From assembly GCA_039030555.1 (NCBI GenBank), contig JBCCDY010000008.1, forward strand, positions 165,134-229,133: a stretch of 64,000 bases of DNA, read 5' to 3'. Numbering within the stretch: the first letter of the stretch is position 1; each line of letters starts with the position of its first letter. The notes below the pieces were generated by a model, which had not been told where the DNA came from, did no database searches, and saw only the letters and a program-made list of their open reading frames with translations. Of the stretch, positions 37,376 through 45,592 are shown in pieces. This stretch comes from JBCCDY01 sp039030555 (GTDB lineage: Bacteria > Bacteroidota > Bacteroidia > Cytophagales > Cyclobacteriaceae). The position numbers were made by a program, and so were the translations under genes.

Positions 37376-37487
37376 AAACTCTCTATTTTGAGGGATAGGT
37401 TTTAGATTCTGAATTTTCGAGCTAAAACAGGATTTTCTTATTCTGTTTTGCTCTATTTCGGAGCTTTTTTCTTCAATTTTACTGTTT

Positions 37488-38545
37488 TTAGACTCCATTA
37501 GAGGCAATAATCCCAGGGGATAGGTATAAATTATGACAAATGGCCTCCATTAGGTTCTGTGTGTGCATTTTCTCAAGCCCTCTGTAGCGAGCCACTCCGC
37601 CACTAAACCAGCGATTGATACTGCCAAAACTTCTCTCTACATTGAAACGCGTCTTGCCTATGAGGTTATTGAATTTCTTCTCCCAAGGGGTCAGGGTCTT
37701 ATTCCTTTTGGCCTTTTTCATGATATGGTTCTTTAGCTTTCGTCTTTGAAGTATCTCTGAGTTCTTCTGTGATTGATAGCCTTTATCGGCTTTAAGGGTG
37801 GTTCCTTCTGGAAGGTTGACTGTATCTAGTACTTCTTCCAGGTTACTGATCTCATTGACATTGGCAGGAGTAGTTAATAGTCCCATGATCATGCCTTCAT
37901 CATCGGTGAGATGGTACTTTTTATATCCGTATCGTAATTTACCAGCCTTTTTGACCCAGGCTTCTTCTGTATCTACACTGGGTGCTATGTCCTTTTTCAC
38001 TTCCACTGGTTGATCTACAATCGCGTCTTCTTGTTTGTCTTGATCTAATACCTCGTATCTTGAAGAGCCCTTGGGCTTAAGAGGAGTATCTACAATACTG
38101 GAATCTACCAGAGCTCCTGTCTTGACGATAATACCATGAGCTTCTAATTGAGCATTGATCGACCGGAATAATTCTTCATAAGCCCCTTTCTGAGTCATCA
38201 GGGTTCTGAAACGGCTGATGGTGCTGTGGTCTGGGGCTACCTGATCTATGCTCATCCCACAGAAATAGCTGAAAGATAAACTGTCATTGATCCGATCTTC
38301 TACTTCATAATCACTCAAACCATACCATACCAGGTCTGTAGTAGACAGGCTTTGAACAGCAGTAGTCCACTGTAAGCTGGTTTACCGGTAGCACTTTTCA
38401 CTTTAGTATAGTATTTAGAGATGACTCCTTCTACTTGATTCCAATCTATGAGGGTGTTCATCTGGGTAAAAAATGTCTTTTTGATCTTGCGGCTACGTAG
38501 ATTGCAAATGCTATCCGCTAGGGTAAGTGATTGTTGCTTGTTCAT
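37488..38545 (-). pseudogene. Frameshifted IS5-family transposase
   Basis: Two reading frames encode the two parts of one transposase: residues 1-74 from 38545 (MNKQQSLTLAD... ending TWYGMV) and a second frame from 38318 onward (LSDYEVEDR to the end). Removing one copy of a perfect 5-base tandem duplication (ATACC twice on the plus strand, 38322-38331) restores TWYGLSDYEVEDR and a protein of about 350 residues. DDE residues are visible: D in GALVDSS, D in KADKGYQS, E in FNVERSFG. No A-rich slippery heptamer is seen, so programmed frameshifting is unlikely. Confidence 0.85.
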
Positions 38546-38597
38546 AACTCTAAGCTAATCACTCACGCCTACTCTTTACAAATAGATAAAATCACCC

Positions 38598-38609
38598 TGT
38601 AACGGTCTT
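38598..38609 (-). repeat. Right terminal inverted repeat of the IS
   Basis: Read on the minus strand this end is AAGACCGTTACA, one mismatch from the left end (G to A at position 10). Confidence 0.75.
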
Positions 38610-38611
38610 AA

Positions 38612-39037
38612 TTTCTTTTATATCCTGTTATTTGGGATAGGTAATAATTTGAGCTTGATGATTATCATAATAACTACTTTAGATGATTCAGAGTGTATGG
38701 TTCAAAATCTTCGCTTCTAACATTGTACCCGTAGTTAAGTATTGATCACAACTTGCTATTTTATTGATTTATGAGAAGTAGTTATAATTTTCATGGCGCT
38801 ATTTGCTAAAGGTCTCTCCTGAATTGCAATATTAGTAATGAAAACTCTCTGAAGAAAATTACTAAAACTTTCAACAAAAGCATTTTTTAGGATGTACTTA
38901 TCATAAATATTTGGTTAAGAAGTATATATCTTTGTTATTTATCCATAAGTATTTCCTGAAACTCATTAGACGCTAAATAAACTAAGTTTAATCTATTAGA
39001 ATTACTAATTTTATAATTATTTCTATATAAAAATTTA
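38612..39037. other. 426-base AT-rich gap without a recognised gene
   Basis: Between the IS and the sugar-phosphate transferase gene I find no reading frame above about 20 codons with any recognisable content, no tRNA-like fold and no clear terminator. It contains one candidate promoter box (38927-38934). It may be a decayed gene remnant, but nothing supports that directly. Confidence 0.5.
38927..38934 (+). promoter_or_regulatory. Candidate -7 element TATCTTTG upstream of the initiating transferases
   Basis: TATCTTTG fits TAnnTTTG exactly and lies about 103 bases upstream of the ATG at 39038. A TTTG occurs at 38910-38913, but the 13-base spacing is shorter than normal for a -33 box. If active, it would give the last two locus genes their own transcript downstream of the IS. 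Confidence 0.35.
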
Positions 39038-40417
39038 ATGCGTCCAAGGCTGAGTTTTCTAATTACCCCAATAACAATCATAGTAGACTCGTTTTTGCTA
39101 AATGTAGCTTTTTACTGGACATTCATTAAGTCTTTCCAGAAAGAGCTCTCATTGGATTCTCCTGAATTCATTTTTGTAATGATTTATTGTAATCTAATAT
39201 GGATCACAATAGCCCTTTTGTTGAAGATTTATCATTTCTCTAGAACAATAGAGTTCTATAAAACAATAAAACCACTCATATTAGCTGTACTTATACATAT
39301 TGGTTTTTTTTCCCTTCTCGTTTTACTTCAAAATGATTTGGGAATAGAAATCCGTTGGTTTTTATCATTCTATGCAAAATTTTTAATTAGCTTTTTAGTC
39401 TGGCGTGCAGGATCTACTTATTTCATACACAATTATAGAAGACAGGGAGGTAATTACAGAAACATTATTATTGTTGGTTATGGGGAGTTATCAGAAGAGT
39501 TAAAGGTTGTAATAAATTCACACCCTGAATATGGATACAAGTTCAAGGGTGTTTTTGATAATACTGCGAGTGAGTCTGAGACTTTGGGAAAGATTGATGA
39601 CGTTGAAAAACTCATTAAGGAAGGAGAAGTCGATGAAATTTTATGCTGTATACCTTATATAAGGTATGAGGTAATACAGGAAATAATAGATTTTGCGGAA
39701 GATAATTTAGTAAAAGTAAAGCTTGTTTCTGACTTCAGAGGGTTCTCAACCAGAAATATCGAGCTGGAAAGATTTGATCATATACCTGTTTTAAATGTCT
39801 CATCTATTCCTCTAGATAATTCGAGAAATAAATTTCTTAAAAGAATTTTTGACATCTTCTTTTCTCTAATAATTATTCTGCTTGTTCTAAGCTGGACAAC
39901 ACCTTTATTATATATTTTAATTAAACTTGAGTCTAGGGGTCCTTTATTATTTAAACAGAAAAGGACTGGTCTTAATAACCAAAATTTTATTTGCTATAAG
40001 TTTAGAACCATGGCGATTAACAGTCAATCTGATTTAATGCAGGCTAGCAAAAATGATTCTAGAATAACTAAAATTGGTGCTTTTCTTAGAAAAACAAGTA
40101 TTGATGAGATGCCTCAATTTCTTAATGTATTAAAAGGTGAAATGTCGGTAGTTGGTCCAAGACCCCATATGCTTGTACATACCCAAGAGTATTCCAAAAT
40201 CGTAGATAAGTTTATGTCGAGACACAATGTTAAACCAGGAATTACTGGTCTAGCTCAAATGAAAGGGTATCGTGGTGAGACAAAAGATCTATTGATGATG
40301 AAAAATAGGGTAAGAATGGACAGATTTTATATAAATAACTGGTCATTACTACTTGATATTAAAATCATTATTCAAACAATAGTTTCAATTTTTCAAGGTC
40401 AGGAGAATGCTCATTGA
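39038..40417 (+). CDS. Polyprenyl-phosphate hexose-1-phosphate transferase (WcaJ/EpsE-like)
   Basis: A 459-residue polyprenyl glycosylphosphotransferase. The N-terminal half has four hydrophobic helices and a CoA-binding-like segment (NIIIVGYGELSEEL). The C-terminal catalytic domain starts KRIFDIFFSL, continues with GPLLFKQKRTGLNNQNF, YKFRTM, KTSIDEMPQFLNVLKGEMS and VGPRPHM, the standard Pfam Bac_transf motifs. It transfers a sugar-1-phosphate from a nucleotide sugar to undecaprenyl phosphate, the first step of glycan assembly at the inner membrane. It overlaps the next gene by 11 bases. Confidence 0.92.
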   Translation: MRPRLSFLITPITIIVDSFLLNVAFYWTFIKSFQKELSLDSPEFIFVMIYCNLIWITIALLLKIYHFSRTIEFYKTIKPLILAVLIHIGFFSLLVLLQNDLGIEIRWFLSFYAKFLISFLVWRAGSTYFIHNYRRQGGNYRNIIIVGYGELSEELKVVINSHPEYGYKFKGVFDNTASESETLGKIDDVEKLIKEGEVDEILCCIPYIRYEVIQEIIDFAEDNLVKVKLVSDFRGFSTRNIELERFDHIPVLNVSSIPLDNSRNKFLKRIFDIFFSLIIILLVLSWTTPLLYILIKLESRGPLLFKQKRTGLNNQNFICYKFRTMAINSQSDLMQASKNDSRITKIGAFLRKTSIDEMPQFLNVLKGEMSVVGPRPHMLVHTQEYSKIVDKFMSRHNVKPGITGLAQMKGYRGETKDLLMMKNRVRMDRFYINNWSLLLDIKIIIQTIVSIFQGQENAH

Positions 40418-41453
40418 TTCAATCTTAGGAACTGTAATTTCGTTTTCATTTACATTATTTCTTACTCCTATATTTAAGAATATACTGACAAAATACAGTG
40501 TATTAGAATTACGAAATAAAAGAAAAATTCATAAAAAGCTTGTTCCTTCAATGGGAGGAGTAATCTTCGTATTTTCCTTCTTTTGTGGTTTATTATTTAC
40601 ATTCGAAATAAGTGAACTGTCTGAAGTCAAGTACATAATATTATCATTATTGATGATGTTGTTTATTGGTTTGAGAGATGACATTATTCCCATTCCTGCT
40701 AAGGAAAAGCTTATAAGCCAAATTCTACCAATATTATTGATTATTTTTTTTAATAATTACCATTTAAAATCACTAAATGGTTTTCTAGGTATATACGATT
40801 TACCCTATTGGTTAGGAGTCGTACTATCTACATTAGTATTCCTATGTATTGTTAATTCTTACAACTTAATCGATGGAATAGATGGACTAGCATGTTCAAT
40901 TTCAGTCATTACCTTATCTGTATTTAATATACTTTTAATTACTAATTCGTTTAAATCATTAATGTCGGACGCCGTAATTATATTAATAGCCTCAATAGTT
41001 GCTTTCTTAGTTTATAATTGGCAGCCAGCAAAGATTTTTATGGGAGATACAGGAGCTCTTTTTTTAGGTTTCTTTAACTCAATATTGGTATTAGATTTTA
41101 TAAATACACCCAATGAAACCATTAGTTCGCCACTAGCTTTTATTCTAGCTATTTTAGCAATTCCAATTATAGACACGTTAAGAACATTTATATCCAGAAT
41201 AATCAGAGGAGTATCACCATTTACTCCAGATAAAACACATATACACCACATGCTATTACGATTAGGGCTCAGCCATTCTCAAACTGTCTTTTTACTCTCC
41301 ATAGTAAATTTAATGTTTATACTAGTAGCTTTTCTAATCAAGTCTTTTCCCGATACCATATCCATTGTATTAATAACAAGTCTTGGTTTATTAAGTAGCT
41401 TATCTCTTGATTTAATGGTCAAAAGGAAGATTCTATTAAGAAAGTCTAACTAG
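40407..41453 (+). CDS. WecA/MraY-family undecaprenyl-phosphate HexNAc-1-phosphate transferase
   Basis: A 348-residue protein with about 10-11 membrane helices. Motifs are KIHKKLVPSMGG at the N-terminus, the Asp pair in GLRDDIIPI, NSYNLIDGIDGLA, IFMGDTGALFLGF, and the HIHH cluster in DKTHIHHMLL. The last matches WecA/WbpL-type enzymes rather than MraY. It would transfer HexNAc-1-phosphate to undecaprenyl phosphate. An AGGAGA sits just before its ATG. It is the second initiating enzyme in a row, of a fold unrelated to the first, and its tail overlaps purE by 8 bases. Confidence 0.9.
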   Translation: MLIDSILGTVISFSFTLFLTPIFKNILTKYSVLELRNKRKIHKKLVPSMGGVIFVFSFFCGLLFTFEISELSEVKYIILSLLMMLFIGLRDDIIPIPAKEKLISQILPILLIIFFNNYHLKSLNGFLGIYDLPYWLGVVLSTLVFLCIVNSYNLIDGIDGLACSISVITLSVFNILLITNSFKSLMSDAVIILIASIVAFLVYNWQPAKIFMGDTGALFLGFFNSILVLDFINTPNETISSPLAFILAILAIPIIDTLRTFISRIIRGVSPFTPDKTHIHHMLLRLGLSHSQTVFLLSIVNLMFILVAFLIKSFPDTISIVLITSLGLLSSLSLDLMVKRKILLRKSN

Positions 41454-41946
41454 TGTTTTCAAATTTTATACTTCCCCTCATCCCATCCACTTTCTTTATC
41501 AACTTGTCTTTATAATTTACTAGCATCAATCCTATATCTTCATCGAATGTTGAAATGATTTGAGCTGCTAATATACCCGCATTCTTAGCTCCATTAAGTG
41601 CAACAGTAGCTACCGGAACCCCTCCAGGCATCTGAAGGATTGATAAAACCGAGTCCCACCCATCTATCGAATTGCTCGATTTGATGGGAACTCCGATAAC
41701 AGGTAAAGAAGTTAGTGATGCAACCATCCCAGGTAAGTGAGCAGCTCCCCCAGCTCCAGCAATAATAACTTTTAAACCACGTGAACGAGCTGTTTCTGCA
41801 TATTCAACCATCAGTTTAGGCGTCCTGTGTGCTGAAACCACATCAATTTCAACAGGAATTTTAAACTCTTCTAAAATGATTTTAGCATCATTCATGACCG
41901 AAAGGTCGGAGCTGCTACCCATGATAATCCCTACAAGTGGTTTCAT
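41446..41946 (-). CDS. purE: N5-carboxyaminoimidazole ribonucleotide mutase PurE
   Basis: A 166-residue class I PurE with the MGSSSDLSVM phosphate-binding loop and the VSAHRTPK motif containing the conserved His. It moves the carboxylate from N5-CAIR to C4, giving CAIR in de novo purine synthesis. purK overlaps its start by 4 bases, the normal partner for the bacterial class I enzyme. Confidence 0.96.
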   Translation of the reverse strand: MKPLVGIIMGSSSDLSVMNDAKIILEEFKIPVEIDVVSAHRTPKLMVEYAETARSRGLKVIIAGAGGAAHLPGMVASLTSLPVIGVPIKSSNSIDGWDSVLSILQMPGGVPVATVALNGAKNAGILAAQIISTFDEDIGLMLVNYKDKLIKKVDGMRGSIKFENTS

Positions 41947-43079
41947 TTGGAAATAATTTTAAAAGTCTCTCTTATATAGTCAATCTGATTCTCAATATCA
42001 ACTCGTGAATCTGAGACAATAGTTGCGTGACCCATTTTACGAAATGGCCTTGTTTTTTTCTTAGCGTAAGAATGAATATGAATATTGGATTGTTGTAAAA
42101 TTTCTTCAAACCCAGAATATGCGGTTTCCCCTTCGTACCCTTTTTCCCCGAGCAGATTTATCATTGCAGAAATTTTTTCAGCGCGGACATCTCCTAAAGG
42201 AAGATCTAAGATTGCTCTAATATGCTGTTGAAACTGAGAAGTTAAATTCCCTTCTATAGTTTGATGTCCTGAATTGTGTGGCCTTGGAGCACTTTCGTTA
42301 ACTATGATCTCACCTTCCGATGTTAAAAACATTTCGACAGCAAGTAAACCTACTATTCCCAGATTGTTTGCCAACCTCTGAGCCAATTCTTTTGCTCTTA
42401 TATGTTGTTCGTTAGATAATGAAGCCGGACTGATCAAATAATCCACCAGATTGTGTTCCGGATGAAAAACCATCTCCACAACGGGAAAACTTTTTACTTC
42501 TCCTGAAGGACTTCTGGCAACGATCACCGATATCTCTTTATCGATATCTATCAATTTTTCAACTACACAAGGCTCGTCAAATAGCTTGTTCAAATCTTCA
42601 TCATTCCTTATGATTTGAACACCCTTTCCATCATAACCCCCAGTAGCTAATTTCTGGACGTATGGAAACTCTATATTGGATGATTTAACCTCTTTTGAAT
42701 TATTGAAAACTTTAAATTCTGAAGTCGGGATATCATTTTCAGTGTAGAATCTTTTTTGTTTGATCTTATCCTGAATGACCTCTATTACCTCCGGCTGAGG
42801 ATATACTTTTTTTCCAGATGCCTTCAACTTTTTCAGAGCTTCCGTATTGACACTTTCTATTTCAATAGTAACAACATCACAATCTTCCGCAAAAGTCAGA
42901 ACTGAATCAAAGTCCGTGAAATCTCCATGAACAAATTCAGAAATCTTTGAGCAAGGGGCCTCTTTATCAGGGTCTAACACTTTAAAGTTTAAACCGTAAT
43001 CGAGGCCTGACTGAATAAGCATACGGCCTAACTGACCACCTCCTAGTATTCCTATTTTTTGTTGTTTAAAAATCTTCAT
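41943..43079 (-). CDS. purK: 5-(carboxyamino)imidazole ribonucleotide synthase PurK
   Basis: A 378-residue ATP-grasp enzyme. GILGGGQLGRML at the N-terminus is the AIR-binding motif of PurK, and FPYVQKLATGGYDGKGVQII (split) together with INESAPRPHNSGH are the ATP-grasp and catalytic segments. It makes N5-CAIR from AIR, bicarbonate and ATP, supplying PurE. It overlaps both purE and mnmD by 4 bases, so the three are translationally coupled. Confidence 0.96.
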   Translation of the reverse strand: MKIFKQQKIGILGGGQLGRMLIQSGLDYGLNFKVLDPDKEAPCSKISEFVHGDFTDFDSVLTFAEDCDVVTIEIESVNTEALKKLKASGKKVYPQPEVIEVIQDKIKQKRFYTENDIPTSEFKVFNNSKEVKSSNIEFPYVQKLATGGYDGKGVQIIRNDEDLNKLFDEPCVVEKLIDIDKEISVIVARSPSGEVKSFPVVEMVFHPEHNLVDYLISPASLSNEQHIRAKELAQRLANNLGIVGLLAVEMFLTSEGEIIVNESAPRPHNSGHQTIEGNLTSQFQQHIRAILDLPLGDVRAEKISAMINLLGEKGYEGETAYSGFEEILQQSNIHIHSYAKKKTRPFRKMGHATIVSDSRVDIENQIDYIRETFKIISK

Positions 43080-43756
43080 GGTTTAACTGCAACCGTCATT
43101 TCTTTCTTCCCCGGAGGGCCTGGTAAACTTTCCACTTTGAATCCACAACTTTTCAAATCTCTTTTAAATTGTCCTTGGGCACAATATGTGGTCAATAATC
43201 CGTCGTGTGTTAATGCTTCAAAGATTTTCAAAAGTAATTCATAATTCCACATTTCAGATTGCTTATTAGGGGCAAAAGCATCGAAAAATACTACATCTGC
43301 AGATTCACTTTCAAGAGTCATATCATGGAAGTCTTCCCTAATTTTTAAAAAACCGAAAGTATTCCCAAAACTAAATTTCTCATTCCAATCACTACTATGG
43401 AAATACTCAGAAAAAGACTTTAAACCCTGTAACTCTTCTATATCATGATATTGAAGCTCCTCAACTTGCTCATAAGTTACAGGAAGTATTTCTACTCCTA
43501 CATAATTAATCTGAATTCCTGATTTTGATGCATATTGATAAGCTAACATGGCATTAAGACCTGTTCCTATACCAACCTCAAAAACGTTAATCGGTCTCTT
43601 AACAATATTATTAGTCAGATACTTTTCAAGACCATTCTTTATAAAAATGTGCTTCGACTCTGTTAAGGCACCATTTAGTGAATGATAAGCCTCATTAAGC
43701 TCCTCATTCAATATGGAATTAGACCCATCTTGAGTTTTAATGATCTTTAAAGACAT
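43076..43756 (-). CDS. mnmD: tRNA 5-methylaminomethyl-2-thiouridine methyltransferase MnmD
   Basis: A 226-residue SAM-dependent methyltransferase of the MnmC N-terminal-domain type. It has the SAM motif VFEVGIGTGLNAMLA and DVVFFDAFAPNKQSEMW, which is typical of MnmC1/MnmD. It completes mnm5s2U at wobble position 34 of certain tRNAs. The FAD oxidase half of MnmC is absent, so this is the stand-alone MnmD form. It sits between ispF and purK in one operon. Confidence 0.88.
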   Translation of the reverse strand: MSLKIIKTQDGSNSILNEELNEAYHSLNGALTESKHIFIKNGLEKYLTNNIVKRPINVFEVGIGTGLNAMLAYQYASKSGIQINYVGVEILPVTYEQVEELQYHDIEELQGLKSFSEYFHSSDWNEKFSFGNTFGFLKIREDFHDMTLESESADVVFFDAFAPNKQSEMWNYELLLKIFEALTHDGLLTTYCAQGQFKRDLKSCGFKVESLPGPPGKKEMTVAVKP

Positions 43757-43766
43757 TGTCTTATAA

Positions 43767-44243
43767 TTATTTTTGGATCAAAACAACGGCATGAGCTGAT
43801 ATACCTTTTTCTTCCCCAACAAATCCTAATTTTTCCGTAGTAGTGGCCTTAATGGATACATCTTCGATATCGATTGTCATTACTTCCGCAAGGCACACTT
43901 TCATAAGATCTATAAAATCTTTTAGTTTAGGTTCTTGAAGGCATACTGTGCAATCAATGTTTCCTATGGTATAGTTTTTATCTTCAACTAGTTTTACGAC
44001 TTCCTTTAGCAAAATTTTACTGTCAATTCCTTTATACTTAGGGTCTTTATCTGAAAAATGAAACCCAATATCACGAAGATTAGCAGCCCCTAAAAGTGCA
44101 TCGCATATTACGTGTATCAGAACATCTGCATCACTATGCCCTACCGCACCTTTGGTATGAGGTATTTTAATTCCACCCAACCATAAATCATATCCTTTTT
44201 CAAGCCTATGGACATCATACCCATACCCAACCCTTATTTTCAT
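43767..44243 (-). CDS. ispF: 2-C-methyl-D-erythritol 2,4-cyclodiphosphate synthase IspF
   Basis: A 158-residue IspF of standard length, with the metal-binding start GYGYDVHRLEKG, the signature GHSDADVLIHVICDALLGAA (in two parts) and the CTP-diphosphate binding tail ATTTEKLGFVG. It closes the MEP-pathway ring to MEcPP for isoprenoid synthesis. It lies 10 bases upstream of mnmD and 50 downstream of the M16 peptidase gene. Confidence 0.95.
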   Translation of the reverse strand: MKIRVGYGYDVHRLEKGYDLWLGGIKIPHTKGAVGHSDADVLIHVICDALLGAANLRDIGFHFSDKDPKYKGIDSKILLKEVVKLVEDKNYTIGNIDCTVCLQEPKLKDFIDLMKVCLAEVMTIDIEDVSIKATTTEKLGFVGEEKGISAHAVVLIQK

Positions 44244-44293
44244 ATTGATGTATTCTTAATAATTTTTGATTGTAAAGCGGAAAGTAAGCTTCT

Positions 44294-45532
44294 TTACTTT
44301 TCAGGTAAATAATAAACGACTGAAGAGTTTTCTTCTTTTAAAATCTTCCCCGCCGCTGCCATTACGTCCTTCTTCGTAGTCTCTTCGATAATTTTCCCCT
44401 CCGTGTTTACCAAATTTATATCTCCTAAAAAGGCTGAATAGGCAAGGTTCATTGCACGATTCAAAATCTCAACATTACCAAATAATATGGTTGATTGTGC
44501 TTTGTTCTTCACTTTCTCAAGCTCGTAGCTTTTAATTCCTTTTGAAAGAAGATTATTAATAACCTTATCTATCTCTTCCTCCCCTTCTTTCAATGAAAGA
44601 CCTTTATTTAGCTTTCCTGTAATCACCAATAGGCCTGGTTCCTTAGAGCCTGTAACATGAGCTGAAATTTCAGAAAAAATCTCTTTTCCCTTTACTAATT
44701 CTTTGTAGAGCCTCGAAGATTTACCTCTTCCTAAAATATCGCTCAGTAGATCCGCCGCATAATACCCTACAGACCTTCTTCCAGGCATATGAAATACCTT
44801 TACAAGCATTGGCGTAGGCACGTTGCCTTTGATTTCAAGAAATCTCTTTTCAACCTGCGGGGGCTCCAAAATGACCGGTCTTTCTAATTCAGGCCCGGAA
44901 GATATATCTGCGAACCATTTATGTGCTAATTCTTTAACCTTTCCTGTACTTAAATTTCCCGCAACGCTTAAAATTGCATTGTTTGGAGCATAAAATTTTG
45001 AGAAAAAATCTTTTACATCCTCCATCGAGGCATCTTCAATATGAGATATCTCTTTACCTATTGTAGCCCATTTGTAAGGATGTTTTTTATATGCTAATGG
45101 CCTAAGCCTGAGCCATAAATCACCATAGGGCTGATTTAAATAACGTTGCTTAAATTCTTCTATTACGACACTTCTTTGAACTTCAAGAACCTTAGGATTG
45201 AAATCCAACGAAAGCATACGATCTGATTCTAGCCAAAAGGCAGTCTCGATATTCGCTGTTGGAAGTGTAATGTAATAATTGGTTATATCGGGGTTCGTAA
45301 AAGCGTTATTTTCACCACCAACCAGTTGAAGTGCGCCGTCATAATCAGGAATATGCTTCGATCCTCCGAACATCAAATGTTCAAATAGATGCGCAAAACC
45401 TGTTTTATCCTCACTTTCATCTTTAGAGCCTACCTTATACAAAACATTGAAGGCAGTAATTTCAACAGTAGGGTCTTCATGCACAATAACTTGAAGACCG
45501 TTTTCAAGTGTAAATTCAGAGAACTCAATCAT
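44294..45532 (-). CDS. M16-family zinc metallopeptidase (active subunit)
   Basis: A 412-residue insulinase/pitrilysin-type peptidase with the inverted zinc motif HLFEHLMF (HxxEH) and downstream Glu residues (EEFKQRY). It has no obvious signal peptide. Bacterial M16 proteins often work as heterodimers of an active and an inactive subunit. The degenerate M16 at 62522 in this window is far away and not necessarily its partner. The substrate is unknown. Confidence 0.87.
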   Translation of the reverse strand: MIEFSEFTLENGLQVIVHEDPTVEITAFNVLYKVGSKDESEDKTGFAHLFEHLMFGGSKHIPDYDGALQLVGGENNAFTNPDITNYYITLPTANIETAFWLESDRMLSLDFNPKVLEVQRSVVIEEFKQRYLNQPYGDLWLRLRPLAYKKHPYKWATIGKEISHIEDASMEDVKDFFSKFYAPNNAILSVAGNLSTGKVKELAHKWFADISSGPELERPVILEPPQVEKRFLEIKGNVPTPMLVKVFHMPGRRSVGYYAADLLSDILGRGKSSRLYKELVKGKEIFSEISAHVTGSKEPGLLVITGKLNKGLSLKEGEEEIDKVINNLLSKGIKSYELEKVKNKAQSTILFGNVEILNRAMNLAYSAFLGDINLVNTEGKIIEETTKKDVMAAAGKILKEENSSVVYYLPEK

Positions 45533-45592
45533 AATTCGAGTTAAAAATAAAAAACTTCACCTACTTTAAAGCTTTAAATAATCTTAACTGAC

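Larger units (their letters stand above)
37364..38609 (-). mobile_element. IS5-like insertion sequence
   Basis: An element of about 1246 bases. Its inverted ends read AAGACCGTTGCA on the left and, inverted, AAGACCGTTACA on the right, a single mismatch in 12. The ends are flanked by AATTT on both sides. Inside lies one DDE transposase gene on the minus strand, broken by a frameshift. The gene organisation and DUF772/DDE_Tnp_1 architecture point to the IS5 family. It sits between a glycosyltransferase and the sugar-phosphate transferase genes of the polysaccharide locus, and its presence does not interrupt a recognisable gene. Confidence 0.85.

Noticed and set aside
38315..38332. Programmed frameshift in the IS transposase
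   Set aside because: No slippery A-rich heptamer is present; a perfect 5-base tandem duplication explains the shift better.
38612..38926. Decayed gene next to the IS
   Set aside because: Only very short frames (20 codons or fewer) were found and none had recognisable content.
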